From Streptomyces sp. NBC_01498 (GTDB taxonomy: Bacteria > Actinomycetota > Actinomycetes > Streptomycetales > Streptomycetaceae): DNA of 64,000 bases. The translations under genes were made by a program, and so were the position numbers. Below are positions 25,099 to 33,882 of the stretch, piece after piece; the stretch's first letter is position 1, and each line of letters begins with the position of its first letter. A model generated the notes under the pieces. The model searched no databases. It was not told the DNA's origin and was given only the letters and a program-made list of their open reading frames with translations. The stretch is taken from assembly GCF_036327775.1 (NCBI RefSeq), contig NZ_CP109598.1, forward strand, positions 6,677,501-6,741,500, read 5' to 3'.

Positions 25099-25202
25099 CG
25101 TGATTCGTGAGCCCCGAACCGTGAGCCCCGACCACGAGCCGCACGCCATGAGCCGTGAACCATGAATCCTGGGCCGTCGGTCGTGAGCCATGAGCGGTGA
25201 AC
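25099..25202. repeat. Degenerate CGTGAGCC-type short repeats
   Basis: About nine imperfect copies of a CGTGAgcc or CATGAgcc word lie in the leader upstream of DUF5134, including two near-identical 14-bp units (CGTGAGCCCCGAAC). Spacing is irregular (10-15 bp). The rest of the 486-bp gap up to 25569 shows no gene and is less GC-rich. Confidence 0.5.
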
Positions 25203-25406
25203 GACCAATGTCCACACAAACGGTGTCAACGGAGAAATGCCCGTGTCGTTCGAGGCGCACGCAAGCGCAGGGAGACACGGGGGGAGCGCACCGGGGGGAC
25301 GCGGTCCGCGACCGGTGGACGCGGAAACCGCCCGCATTTCGCATTCCGCTGGAAACGGAAAACGTAAAGAAAATGGGCTGACAACCCGGCCGGCGAACTC
25401 CTTCGA

Positions 25407-25422
25407 ATTGGTCTGGACAATG
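25407..25422. promoter_or_regulatory. Weak DasR-like site upstream of GH71/99-like gene
   Basis: ATTGGTCTGGACAATG matches 11 of 16 positions of the dre consensus and is itself an imperfect inverted repeat (ATTGGTC against GACAAT). It lies about 150 bp upstream of the exported glycoside hydrolase-like gene. The match is modest, so binding by DasR is speculative. Confidence 0.3.
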
Positions 25423-25569
25423 CCTCCGCAGCCCTTGTGGTAGCCGTCGGAAAGCGGTTACTTTTCGAGGGTGCGCCACGGAGGCGGGCGGGCTGCCGCC
25501 GCCTGTAATTCCCCCCACCGCCGTGGATCCGCGTATTTCAGGCAGATTTCTAGTGGGAGGAAATACTCC

Positions 25570-26841
25570 ATGAGTATTTCAAGACGCGCCGTCATCGCAT
25601 CGGCGCTGGCCGGTACCGCAGCGGCCGGCGGAGTCCTCGGCAGCCAGCAGGCGGGCGCCGCGCCCGTACCGCGAAGCAGGGCACAAGCGGCACCGCTCGC
25701 CAGTCCCCCCGGCGACGTGGTCGGCAAGATCACCGTCGGGTACCAGGGCTGGTTCGCCTGCAAGGGCGACGGTTCACCCATCGACAGCTGGTGGCACTGG
25801 AGCCAGAACGCCGGCCAGCCCCCGTCGCTCGGCAATACGACCATCAAGTCGTGGCCGGACATGCGGGAGTACACCCGCACATTCCCCACCGCGTATCCGA
25901 ATCTGAACAATGGCCAGCCGGCCACGCTGTTCTCGTCGCACGACCAGCAGACCGTCGACACGCACTTCCGCTGGATGCGGGAGAACAACTGCGACACCGC
26001 CGCGCTCCAGCGGTTCAATCCCATGGGCGGCGAAGGCCCGACCCGGGACGCGATGGCACGCAAGGTACGCCAGTCGGCGGAGGCCAACGGCCGTAAGTTC
26101 TACATCATGTACGACGTCTCCGACTGGCGCGCCATGCAGTCGGAGATCAAGCAGGACTGGACGAACAAGATGAGGGCGTACACGTCGTCCGGCGCGTACG
26201 CGAAGCAGAACGGCAAGCCCGTCGTCTGCATCTGGGGCTTCGGCTTCGCCGACAACCAGCGCCCGTTCGCCCCCGCGGAGTGCCTGGACGTCGTCAACTG
26301 GTTCAAGGCCCAGGGCTGTTACGTGATCGGCGGGGTGCCGACGCACTGGCGCACCGGGGTCAGCGACTCCCGGCCCGGCTTCTCCGGCGTCTACCACGCG
26401 TTCAACATGATCTCGCCGTGGATGGTGGGGCGGATGGGCACCGTCGCCCAGGCCGACCAGTTCTACCGGGACGTCAACACCCCCGACCAGGCCGACTGCA
26501 ACGCCCACGGGATCGACTACCAGCCCTGTGTGATGCCGGGGGACCTCCAGTCCCGGCACCGCGCGCACGGCGACTTCATGTGGCGGCAGTTCTACAACAT
26601 GTGCCGGCTGAACGTCGCGGGGATCTACATCTCCATGTTCGACGAGTACAACGAGGGCAACCAGATCGCCAAGACCGCCGAGAACGGGTCGCAGGTTCCG
26701 TCCGGATCCGGCATCTGGGCGCTGGACGAGGACGGCACCCCGTGCTCCTCGGACTACTACCTGCGGCTCACCGGCGACGGCGGGCGCATGCTGAAGAAGC
26801 AGATCGCGCTCACCGCGACCCGGCCGACGCCGACCCGGTGA
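25570..26841 (+). CDS. Tat-exported GH71/GH99-like protein
   Basis: A 423-residue secreted protein. The twin-arginine signal (SRRAVIASALAGTAAAGG) ends near AGAAP. The mature part has the pattern of GH71/99-like proteins: KITVGYQGWFACKGDG, SWWHWSQNAG, DTHFRWMRENNCDTAALQRF, IMYDVSDW, PVVCIWGFGFADNQRP, and a late ISMFDEYNEGNQIAK segment with the acidic pair expected near the active site. Such proteins act on alpha-mannans or other alpha-glycans, but the substrate is not readable. It opens the carbohydrate region. The ATG follows GGAGGAAATACTCC. Confidence 0.82.
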   Translation: MSISRRAVIASALAGTAAAGGVLGSQQAGAAPVPRSRAQAAPLASPPGDVVGKITVGYQGWFACKGDGSPIDSWWHWSQNAGQPPSLGNTTIKSWPDMREYTRTFPTAYPNLNNGQPATLFSSHDQQTVDTHFRWMRENNCDTAALQRFNPMGGEGPTRDAMARKVRQSAEANGRKFYIMYDVSDWRAMQSEIKQDWTNKMRAYTSSGAYAKQNGKPVVCIWGFGFADNQRPFAPAECLDVVNWFKAQGCYVIGGVPTHWRTGVSDSRPGFSGVYHAFNMISPWMVGRMGTVAQADQFYRDVNTPDQADCNAHGIDYQPCVMPGDLQSRHRAHGDFMWRQFYNMCRLNVAGIYISMFDEYNEGNQIAKTAENGSQVPSGSGIWALDEDGTPCSSDYYLRLTGDGGRMLKKQIALTATRPTPTR

Positions 26842-26873
26842 CGCCGACGCGATAGCGGGCCCTGTCCGCGCGT

Positions 26874-26906
26874 GTGCCGCCGGGACCTCGGACCTCCCGG
26901 CGGCAC
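26874..26906. terminator. 12-bp bidirectional hairpin
   Basis: GTGCCGCCGGGA (26874-26885) pairs perfectly with 26895-26906 around a 9-nt loop, between the convergent GH71/99-like and ROK-fusion genes. Confidence 0.82.
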
Positions 26907-26939
26907 TCGCGTCCCGCCGTGCCCCCGTGGGGCGCGCCC

Positions 26940-29330
26940 TCAGCCGGTGGGCGGCTGCCGCGCCCGGCTCTCCCGCCCCCGCAGTCTCGGCGTGAACGTC
27001 GCGTGGAAGATCGTGGACGCGGCCCCGACGGCGGCGGCCCCCGCGCTCAGCACGGACGGTTCCACCTCGACCCGGCGCAGCCGCCGGGCGGTCGGGAACT
27101 CGTTGACCGTGCGGGCGATCTCCGTGAGGTAGAAATCCGCCACGTCGTCCGTGAAGAACGGCCCGCCGAGGACGATCAGATCGATGTCCAGCAGGTCGAC
27201 CAGCCCCAGCGCGCCCCGTCCGACCGCCCGCGCCACCTCCCGTACGGCCGCGACCGCCGCCGCGTCACCCGCCGCCGCGGCCCGGCCCACCGCCCGGTAC
27301 GCGGCGGTGCCGCCGCTCGCCGCGGCCGCCGGGCGCAGCCCGCCGCGTGCCGCCAGCTCCGGCACGGACACCGGCGGATTGCACTCGGGCATCATCTCCG
27401 GACGGCCGTCCTCGTCCACCCGGCCCAGGGAGATCGCGCAGAGCTGCCCGAACTCGCCCGCGTTCGCGCTCACACCCCGGTAGAGGTCACCGTTCAGATA
27501 GAGGCCGGTGCCGACGCCCGTACCGAGGTAGAGGTACGCGAAGTCCCTCGCCCGCCGGTCCCGGCCGATCCAGCGCTCGCCCGCCGCCGCGGCCGTGGAG
27601 TCCTTCTCCATGATGACCGGGCACGGGAAGTGGTCCTTCAGCAGATACAGCAGCGGCAGATCGCCCCACGCGGACATCAGGGGCGGGCCGAGCACGGTCC
27701 CGGACGCGATGTCCACCGGGCCCGGCACCGCGACCCCGACGCCGAGGAACCCCTCGGGCCGTACGGTGTCCGCCGCGTCGGCCAGCGTCTCGCGGCCCAG
27801 CGCGGCCACCCGCTCCACGAACTCCGCCGGGTCGGTGTCCGCGCTGACGGACCGGGTGCGGGTGTGGACGATCGCCCCGTCCAGGTCGATCACCACCGCC
27901 GTCAGCAGCTCGGGGTCGATATGGATGCCCAGCGCGTGGGCGGCGGCGCCGCGCAGCCGTACCGGCGTACGCGGCTTGCCCGAGGTGGCGCGCAGCTGCG
28001 CGTCCTCGATCAGGATGCCCCGGTCGAGCAGGGAACGCGCGATACGGGACACGGACTGCTGGGTCAGGCCGGTGCGGTGGGCGATCTCGCCGCGTGTGAT
28101 GGTGCCGGAGAGCCGGACGGTTTCGATGACCACGCACTCGTTGAACGACCCCAGGTCGATCTGGTTGACGCCGCTCCAGGTGTGGCCGCGTACGGCGCCG
28201 GCCGCCGGGCCACCGGCGCCGGTGCCCAGATGACCGGCCACGTTCTCGCGCAGCCAGCGCACCCCCCGGTACGGGTCGTCGGGCCGGCCCGACGCGTACC
28301 GCTCCAACTCGGCGGCCAGATCCAGATAGACGCGCCGCGAGGACTCCGGATGACTGGTGCTGTCGAGAGCGATCATGGCCCGCAGGAACGTCCGCCAGGT
28401 GGACCGGGCGGGCAGCTGATGGAGCGTCACGTCCGTTCCACCGTCGGGAGGTTGGGAGGACCGGTCGGCCGGGGCGGGAGCACCGTCGGGGGCGCCGTCC
28501 CACAAGGTGATCGCGTGCAGCGCGAGTTCCGGGTGCCGTCGGCTCGCCTGTGCGAGATACCCGGCCAGCGCACGGTCGGACGCGGCGCCGTCACAGGCCG
28601 TTTCGCGCCCGGCGGCGTCCGGGATTGCCCGGACGACGATGAACTCGGTTCCCCCCGTGGTGCCGTGACCCCCGCCCGTGCGGGCTCCCGCCTGCGCCGT
28701 ACGCCCGCCCGTCCCGGCCCCTGTCGACGCCAGGGCCGCGTCAAGGGAGCGGTCGATGCCCGCCAGGACGTCCGCGCCGATCACCGTGCCCGCCGTCGCC
28801 GGAGGGCCCGGGTTCAGCCGGGTGCCCGCCAGCAGCACACCGCGCAGGGCGTCCACGTACAGGCCCATCACCCACACGTCGGCGCCCGGCAGCGGTGGCC
28901 GGGTCGGAACGGAAGGGGACACCGGCTCGTCCGGGACCAGCCGCCAGCGGCGGCGGATACCGGCGACCGTCGCGTGCGAGAGCCCCAACTCCCGTGCCAC
29001 CGCCCGTGACGCGCCGCTGCCGCCGGGGGCGAGCAGCGTCCGCGTGACGACCTCGGCCTCGTCGACCGTGGCCGGCCGGCCGGTGCGCGGCCGGTGCTCC
29101 AGACCGTCGATGCCCGCGCTCGTCCAGCGCTGACGCCAGCTCCCCACGGTCTGCCGCGACACCCCCAGCCGGCGCGAGATCTCCGCGTCACGCAGCCCGT
29201 CGGCCGCCAGCAGCACCACCCGCGCCCTCGTCGCCAGCGGACCGCCCTCGTCCGCCCAGCGGCGCAGGACGGCGCGCGAATCGGGCGACAACCCGCCGTC
29301 GGCGGGCCCGTCCGGTCCGGTGTCAGCCAC
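26940..29330 (-). CDS. ROK-family regulator fused to a degenerate IS630-type transposase
   Basis: A 796-residue protein with two unrelated halves in one open frame. Residues about 15-135 form the double helix-turn-helix of IS630 transposases (LRDAEISRRLGVSRQTVGSW, HRPRTGRPATV, ELGLSHATVAGIRRRW). Residues about 150-360 resemble the DDE domain: VWVMGLYVDALRGVLLAGT where transposases have the first catalytic Asp, and a tail TLHQLPARSTWRT through DDPYRGVRW. The acidic triad is absent. Residues about 390-780 are a ROK repressor, with a winged helix (TRGEIAHRTGLTQQSVSRIA) and sugar-kinase fold (YLYLGTGVGTGLYLNGDLYR) but no CxCGxxGC zinc motif. Starts at GTG 29330, overlapping the GH38 gene by 8 bp. 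Confidence 0.78.
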   Translation of the reverse strand: MADTGPDGPADGGLSPDSRAVLRRWADEGGPLATRARVVLLAADGLRDAEISRRLGVSRQTVGSWRQRWTSAGIDGLEHRPRTGRPATVDEAEVVTRTLLAPGGSGASRAVARELGLSHATVAGIRRRWRLVPDEPVSPSVPTRPPLPGADVWVMGLYVDALRGVLLAGTRLNPGPPATAGTVIGADVLAGIDRSLDAALASTGAGTGGRTAQAGARTGGGHGTTGGTEFIVVRAIPDAAGRETACDGAASDRALAGYLAQASRRHPELALHAITLWDGAPDGAPAPADRSSQPPDGGTDVTLHQLPARSTWRTFLRAMIALDSTSHPESSRRVYLDLAAELERYASGRPDDPYRGVRWLRENVAGHLGTGAGGPAAGAVRGHTWSGVNQIDLGSFNECVVIETVRLSGTITRGEIAHRTGLTQQSVSRIARSLLDRGILIEDAQLRATSGKPRTPVRLRGAAAHALGIHIDPELLTAVVIDLDGAIVHTRTRSVSADTDPAEFVERVAALGRETLADAADTVRPEGFLGVGVAVPGPVDIASGTVLGPPLMSAWGDLPLLYLLKDHFPCPVIMEKDSTAAAAGERWIGRDRRARDFAYLYLGTGVGTGLYLNGDLYRGVSANAGEFGQLCAISLGRVDEDGRPEMMPECNPPVSVPELAARGGLRPAAAASGGTAAYRAVGRAAAAGDAAAVAAVREVARAVGRGALGLVDLLDIDLIVLGGPFFTDDVADFYLTEIARTVNEFPTARRLRRVEVEPSVLSAGAAAVGAASTIFHATFTPRLRGRESRARQPPTG

Positions 29331-32300
29331 CCGCGCCTCCCTTCGGGCCGCCCCCGGGGGCCAGCCGCAGCGTGAGGATCTGGAAGGGCCGCAACGTGAG
29401 CGCCACCGAACGGCCTTCGTGCGCCCGCTCGGTGAGCGGGTCCTCCAGCAGGTCCGTCTCGTGCACGGCGGTGACCGGGAACCCGGCGGTCAGCGTCGTA
29501 CGCGCCCGGCCGCCCCGGGACTCGTACAACCGCACCACCACATCGCCCGACCGGTCGTCCGCCAGCTTCACGGCCTCGACCACGACGTCCGCACCCGTCA
29601 CAGCCACCAGCGGCTCCACCGCCCCCGCCGCCGGGGACGGGCCCGGCCGTAGCGGCAGGTTGAGCGCGTACCCCTCGGAGATCGCGTCCTCGACACCGGC
29701 GCCGGGGCGCAGCGTGTGCCGGAAGCACTGCGGCCCCCGGTCGGCGTGCGGGTCGGGGCCGTGCGCGGCCCGCAGCAGCGACAGCCGTACGAGGGTGGTG
29801 GTCCCGGCGTCCGCGCGGGTGTGCCGCGACACGTCGTAGCCGTACGTCGCGTCGGAGGCCAGCGCCACGCCCCAGCCGTGCTCGCCGACCTGGATCCAGC
29901 GGTGCGCCCACTGCTCGCGACGGGCCCCGTCCCGGCCGGTGTTCTCGTGTGTCGGGCGTTCGACATGGCCGTACTGGATCTCACCCCGGCTGTGGTCGGC
30001 GTGCACGTCCAGCGGCCAGGCGGCCTTCAGAAGCGTGTCCTGTTCGCGCCAGTCGACCTCGGTGTCGACGGCCAGCGCGCGGCTGCCCGCCGTCAGGGTC
30101 AGCCACTGGGTGACGGTGGACCTGCCGGTGCCGCGCTCCACCCGGATCCGTGCCAACAGCGGTCCGGCGTCGGTCACTTCGACGGACATCGCGGTCGTGA
30201 GATCACGCCGGGCCGGGTGTCCCGCCTCCCGGTGCGGTGCGTCGCGTCCGGTCGCGTTCCACAACGCCGGTTCGTCCCGGTGCAGTTGGAGCACATTGCC
30301 CGCCTCGCCCGGCGCGACGGCCTCGCGGCCGGCCGTCAGGTCGAGCGCGGAGCGTACGAGCCCCGCCGCGTCGACATGGACACGCAGCAGCCCGTTGTCC
30401 AGCAACTGCCCGCCGCCCGCGGCGGGGCCGGCGGCGGTCACCGTGACCGGCGCCGTGGCACCCAGTGGCAGCCCGGCCGTGCCCCGGCCGAGCGCGGGAG
30501 CCTCGGCCAGTACGGCGAGCCGCCCGTCGGACAGCGGCTGACCCCGTTCCGCCGGGCCCGGGTCCACCGGCCCGTCCCGGTCGAGCACGACCACCTCGCG
30601 GCGGGCGCGCGGCCCGGCGTTGAGGACCGTGGCGCCGTCCGGCTCGCCAGCCGAGCGCCGGATCAGGCCCTCCAGCCGGCGCCCGATCTCGCGGTGCGCC
30701 CGCTCGGCCTCCTCGTGCACCCAGGCGATGGCCCCGCCCGGCAGGACATCCCGGCTCTGGTGCAGCAGCACCCGCTTCCACAGGGTGTCCAGTTCGTCGT
30801 ACGGGTAGGGCACCGCGTCCCGTACGGCCGCCGTCGCCGACCACAACTCGGCCTCGCGCAGCAGCGATTCGCAGCGCCGGTTGCCCCGCTTCGTCCGGGC
30901 CTGACCGGTGTACGAGCCGTCGTGCGTCCCCGCGTACAGCTCACCGCGCCACACCGGGGCCTGCGGGTACTCGGCCAGGGCGTCCCGGAAGAAGTGCGCC
31001 GGGTGCTGGATCGCCACGCGCGGCGAGCCCTCCAGATCGGCCAGCCTGCGCGCGCGTTCCAGCATCTCCCGGGTCGGGCCCCCGCCCTCGGGGTCCGTGC
31101 CGTGCCCGGTGTCGCCGTCGTGGTCGCCGCCCTCGTTCCGGCCCTGGCCGAACGGCACCAGCGAGCGGCTGCCGCCGCCCCGGTCCGCGTACACCGTTAC
31201 GGCGTCGGCCAGTTCGGGCCCGGTGAGGGCCGCGTCGCGGGGGCCCGTCGGCGGACAGTGCGTGAAGATCCGGCTGCCGTCGACGCCCTCCCACCAGAAC
31301 GTGCGGTGCGGGGACGAGGCGCCGTCGGGCCCGGTCGGACCGTGCCCGAGCAGCCAGCGCGCCCCGGCCAGCGCGGCGAGCTGGGGGATCGCGGCGGACA
31401 TGCCGCCGGGGCCGGGCAGCCAGACCCCGTCGGGGTCCAGGCCCAGCTCCTCCCGGTGGAAGCGCCGGCCGTGCGTGAACTGCCGTGCCAGCGACTCCCC
31501 GCCGGGCAGGTTCGCGTCCGGCTCCACCCACATGCCGCCCACGGGGACCCAGGCGCCCCGGGCGACGGCCTTGCGTACGCGTTCGAAGACATGCGGGTGC
31601 CGGTCCTTCATCCAGGCGTGCTGCTGCGCGGACGGCGCGGCGAACACCAGCTCCGGGTACTCCTCGGCGAGCGCCGCCACGCTGCTGAACACGCGGGCGC
31701 CCGCCCGGACGCTCTCGCGCGCCGGCCGCAGCCGGGCGGCTCCCGAGCGGGCGTGCCCGACGGCGGCGACGGTGTGCGCGGACCCGTGCGCGGGGCGCGC
31801 GAGCACCGGGGCCAGAACGGCGCGCGCGCCGGCGGCCGTCCCCGGGATGTCACGCGGGTCGACGGCGTCGACGGCCCGGTCCAGCGCCCGCAGGATCTCG
31901 TGCCGGCGCGGCAGTTCGGCGGGCAGCGCGCGCATCAGGCCGTACAGGACGTCGATGTCGTGGACCAACTGCCAGATGTTCTCGTCCCGTACGGCGAGAT
32001 CCGCGCGGAGCAGCCGGTGCAGGGGCTCGTCGCCGGCGGTGACCGGGTCGCCGAAGCGGGACCCGGCGCCGGTCACCGCGTCGATCGCCGGATTGGCCGC
32101 GGCCTCGACCAGCAGCCGTACGGGCTCGCCGCCCCGGGCGCGTACCGCGACGGTCACCGTCCGGTGCCGGTGGCCCAGGCCCTGGAGCGGGGTGCCGTGC
32201 TCGTCGTGGACCAGCCCCTCGGCCTGCCCGCCGCCGAGGTCGATCACCGCCTCCACCCGGCACCCCGCCCAGCGTTCGGGCACCTCGGCGGAGAAGCGGA

Positions 32301-32514
32301 ACCAACTGGTGGACCAGGGGCCGCCGCCCCAGCGCTCGCCGACGACGAACGGCTCGTACCCGGCGCGCAGCGCCACGTCGACGGGGACCGGCTCACCGGG
32401 GATGTGCCAGGCGCCGATGTCCAGGGGGAGCCGCCCGGTGTAAAGCGCGGGACGCAGCCGCCGGTCGAGGAAATGGGCGGCGCGCGCCTCTCCGGACGTC
32501 CTTCGGTCATGCAT
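29323..32514 (-). CDS. GH38 alpha-mannosidase homologue lacking catalytic and zinc residues
   Basis: A full-length (1063-residue) GH38 protein with N-terminal domain, catalytic barrel (about 245-560), central helical and C-terminal beta domains. Conserved family stretches are intact (YPELVFAAPSAQQHAWMKD, WVPVGGMWVEPDANLPGGE, FWWEGVDGSRIFTH, QARTKRGNRR). The zinc/nucleophile positions are all changed: GHAHID is GHARSG (253-258), WLPDxFGYS is WLPGPGGMS (365-373), and HQFHDILPG is HQSRDVLPG (585-593). So both His, the zinc Asp and the nucleophile Asp are lost. The frame is otherwise uninterrupted, implying selection for a non-catalytic role such as sugar sensing. The ATG at 32514 follows AGGAGG; it is the first gene of an operon with the ROK fusion. 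Confidence 0.9.
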   Translation of the reverse strand: MHDRRTSGEARAAHFLDRRLRPALYTGRLPLDIGAWHIPGEPVPVDVALRAGYEPFVVGERWGGGPWSTSWFRFSAEVPERWAGCRVEAVIDLGGGQAEGLVHDEHGTPLQGLGHRHRTVTVAVRARGGEPVRLLVEAAANPAIDAVTGAGSRFGDPVTAGDEPLHRLLRADLAVRDENIWQLVHDIDVLYGLMRALPAELPRRHEILRALDRAVDAVDPRDIPGTAAGARAVLAPVLARPAHGSAHTVAAVGHARSGAARLRPARESVRAGARVFSSVAALAEEYPELVFAAPSAQQHAWMKDRHPHVFERVRKAVARGAWVPVGGMWVEPDANLPGGESLARQFTHGRRFHREELGLDPDGVWLPGPGGMSAAIPQLAALAGARWLLGHGPTGPDGASSPHRTFWWEGVDGSRIFTHCPPTGPRDAALTGPELADAVTVYADRGGGSRSLVPFGQGRNEGGDHDGDTGHGTDPEGGGPTREMLERARRLADLEGSPRVAIQHPAHFFRDALAEYPQAPVWRGELYAGTHDGSYTGQARTKRGNRRCESLLREAELWSATAAVRDAVPYPYDELDTLWKRVLLHQSRDVLPGGAIAWVHEEAERAHREIGRRLEGLIRRSAGEPDGATVLNAGPRARREVVVLDRDGPVDPGPAERGQPLSDGRLAVLAEAPALGRGTAGLPLGATAPVTVTAAGPAAGGGQLLDNGLLRVHVDAAGLVRSALDLTAGREAVAPGEAGNVLQLHRDEPALWNATGRDAPHREAGHPARRDLTTAMSVEVTDAGPLLARIRVERGTGRSTVTQWLTLTAGSRALAVDTEVDWREQDTLLKAAWPLDVHADHSRGEIQYGHVERPTHENTGRDGARREQWAHRWIQVGEHGWGVALASDATYGYDVSRHTRADAGTTTLVRLSLLRAAHGPDPHADRGPQCFRHTLRPGAGVEDAISEGYALNLPLRPGPSPAAGAVEPLVAVTGADVVVEAVKLADDRSGDVVVRLYESRGGRARTTLTAGFPVTAVHETDLLEDPLTERAHEGRSVALTLRPFQILTLRLAPGGGPKGGAGG

Positions 32515-32544
32515 GGGCGGCCTCCTGTCCAGCCAGTGAACGCC

Positions 32545-32573
32545 ATGTAAAACCAAGAGTGTTATCAAGTCAA
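32545..32573 (-). promoter_or_regulatory. Promoter for GH38-ROK operon
   Basis: On the minus strand TTGACT (32573-32568) and TTACAT (32550-32545) are separated by 17 bp, a strong sigma-HrdB-type match, 31 bp upstream of the GH38 start. Confidence 0.7.
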
Positions 32574-32740
32574 CGCCGGTCCGGATCGCTTCTGCATTCC
32601 TGGTGGTGAGGGCCTTTCCGGCGCATTGTCAGTCGATTTCCCGCCCACGGAGTTCTCTTCGTGGACAATAAGTGTCCTGACATTCGCGCAATCAGAACGG
32701 CGGAACGAAAGAGAGTGCGGAGAAACGAAGAAAGGGACAC

Positions 32741-32774
32741 GAACGGCAGGAGCGCCGGGGCCCTCCTGCCGTTC
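32741..32774 (-). terminator. 12-bp hairpin after Gfo/Idh gene
   Basis: GAACGGCAGGAG (32741-32752) pairs perfectly with 32763-32774 around a 10-nt loop, 28 bp beyond the stop of the Gfo/Idh gene. Between it and the GH38 promoter (32574-32740) I see no gene; the sequence is A/G-rich on the plus strand. Confidence 0.78.
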
Positions 32775-32802
32775 CCGCCCTTACGCCGGCCCCGCGCCGG
32801 GC

Positions 32803-33882
32803 TCAGTGCCGTACGGCCTCCGGCCTCCCGCAGTCGCCGGCGACCGGCAGCCAGACCCCGTCGCGTGCCGCGTCGAGCAGCGTCAGCATGACGTCCAGGA
32901 CATGGCGGGCGAGTTCGCCGGACGCCCGGTGCGGACGGTCCTCGGCCAGCGCGGTCGCCAGATCGGCGAGCCCGGTGCCGCGCCCGGCGTTCCGGTAGCC
33001 GCCCGACACCGGCAGCGGCTCCCACCCGCCGCCCGCCCGGTGGAGGTCGACCGGCCCGTCGAAGCCGTTCGGGTCGGGGAGGGACAGCGACCCCTCGGTG
33101 CCGTGCACCTCGATGCGCGGAAGCCGCGCCGCGTGGATGTCGAAGCTCATGACCAGCGTCGTCAGCGCGCCGCCCGTGTGTTCCAGCAGCCCCGTGACAT
33201 GGGTGTCCACCTCGGACGTGAAGCGTTCACCGGCCCGGGGCCCGCCGCCGACGACCCGTTCGGGGCGCGGCCGGGACGCGGCGCCGGTGACCCGGCCGAC
33301 GGGCCCGAGCAGATGGACGAGCGTGGAGAGGTAGTACGGGCCCATGTCGAGCAGCGGTCCGCCGCCGGGCAGATAGTAGAACTCCGGGGCGGGATGCCAC
33401 CGTTCATGCCCGGGGGTGGTCATGAACGCGGTCGCGGCGACCGGGGTGCCGATGAGCCCGTCGTCCACCGCGCGGCGCGCGGTCTGCACGCCCGTGCCGA
33501 GCACGGTGTCCGGCGCGCAGCCGATCCGCAGCCCCCGGCCGGCCGCCAGCGCGAGCAGACCGGCGGCCTCCTCACGGGTCGTGGCCAGCGGCTTCTCCCC
33601 GTACACGTGCTTGCCCGCGTCCAGCGCGGCCCGTGCCACCTCGGCGTGCACGGCGGGCAGTGTCAGGTTGAGTACGGCGTCGACGTCGGGGCGCGCGAGA
33701 AGTTCGGCGGCCGTGGCGGCGACGGCGACGCCCGGCATCCGCGCGGCGACCGCCTCGGCGCGCGCCGGGTCCAGGTCGGTGACGGCGGTCAGCCGGACGC
33801 CGTCGAGCCGTTCCAGGGTGGTCAGGTACTGGCCGCTGATCGCGCCCGCGCCGACCATGCCGATCCTCAGCGGCTCGCCCAC
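32803..33882 (-). CDS. Gfo/Idh/MocA family NAD(P)-dependent oxidoreductase
   Basis: A 359-residue sugar-type dehydrogenase. The Rossmann motif is RIGMVGAGAISGQYL. The VYGEKPLATTREEA segment carries the EKP Lys. GGPLLDMGPYYLSTLVHLLG is the usual C-terminal domain signature with the substrate-binding Asp and Tyr/His region. The family oxidises or rearranges sugars, inositols and sugar acids. It begins at GTG 33882 and overlaps the ThuA gene by 16 bp, so it is the last gene of the dehydratase-ThuA-oxidoreductase operon. Confidence 0.9.
   Translation of the reverse strand: MGEPLRIGMVGAGAISGQYLTTLERLDGVRLTAVTDLDPARAEAVAARMPGVAVAATAAELLARPDVDAVLNLTLPAVHAEVARAALDAGKHVYGEKPLATTREEAAGLLALAAGRGLRIGCAPDTVLGTGVQTARRAVDDGLIGTPVAATAFMTTPGHERWHPAPEFYYLPGGGPLLDMGPYYLSTLVHLLGPVGRVTGAASRPRPERVVGGGPRAGERFTSEVDTHVTGLLEHTGGALTTLVMSFDIHAARLPRIEVHGTEGSLSLPDPNGFDGPVDLHRAGGGWEPLPVSGGYRNAGRGTGLADLATALAEDRPHRASGELARHVLDVMLTLLDAARDGVWLPVAGDCGRPEAVRH

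Noticed and set aside
26940..29330. An intact IS630 element
   Set aside because: The transposase-like part lacks the DDE residues, has no terminal inverted repeats nearby and is fused to a ROK domain, so it is not mobile.
29323..32514. GH38 changes as sequencing errors
   Set aside because: Three separate motifs are altered by substitutions without frameshift, and the surrounding conserved motifs are intact.
29716..32550. A very long plus-strand open frame (over 900 codons) opposite the GH38 gene
   Set aside because: It is a GC-rich antisense shadow. Its translation is Arg/Pro/Ala-rich with no domain, while the minus strand encodes a clear GH38 protein.
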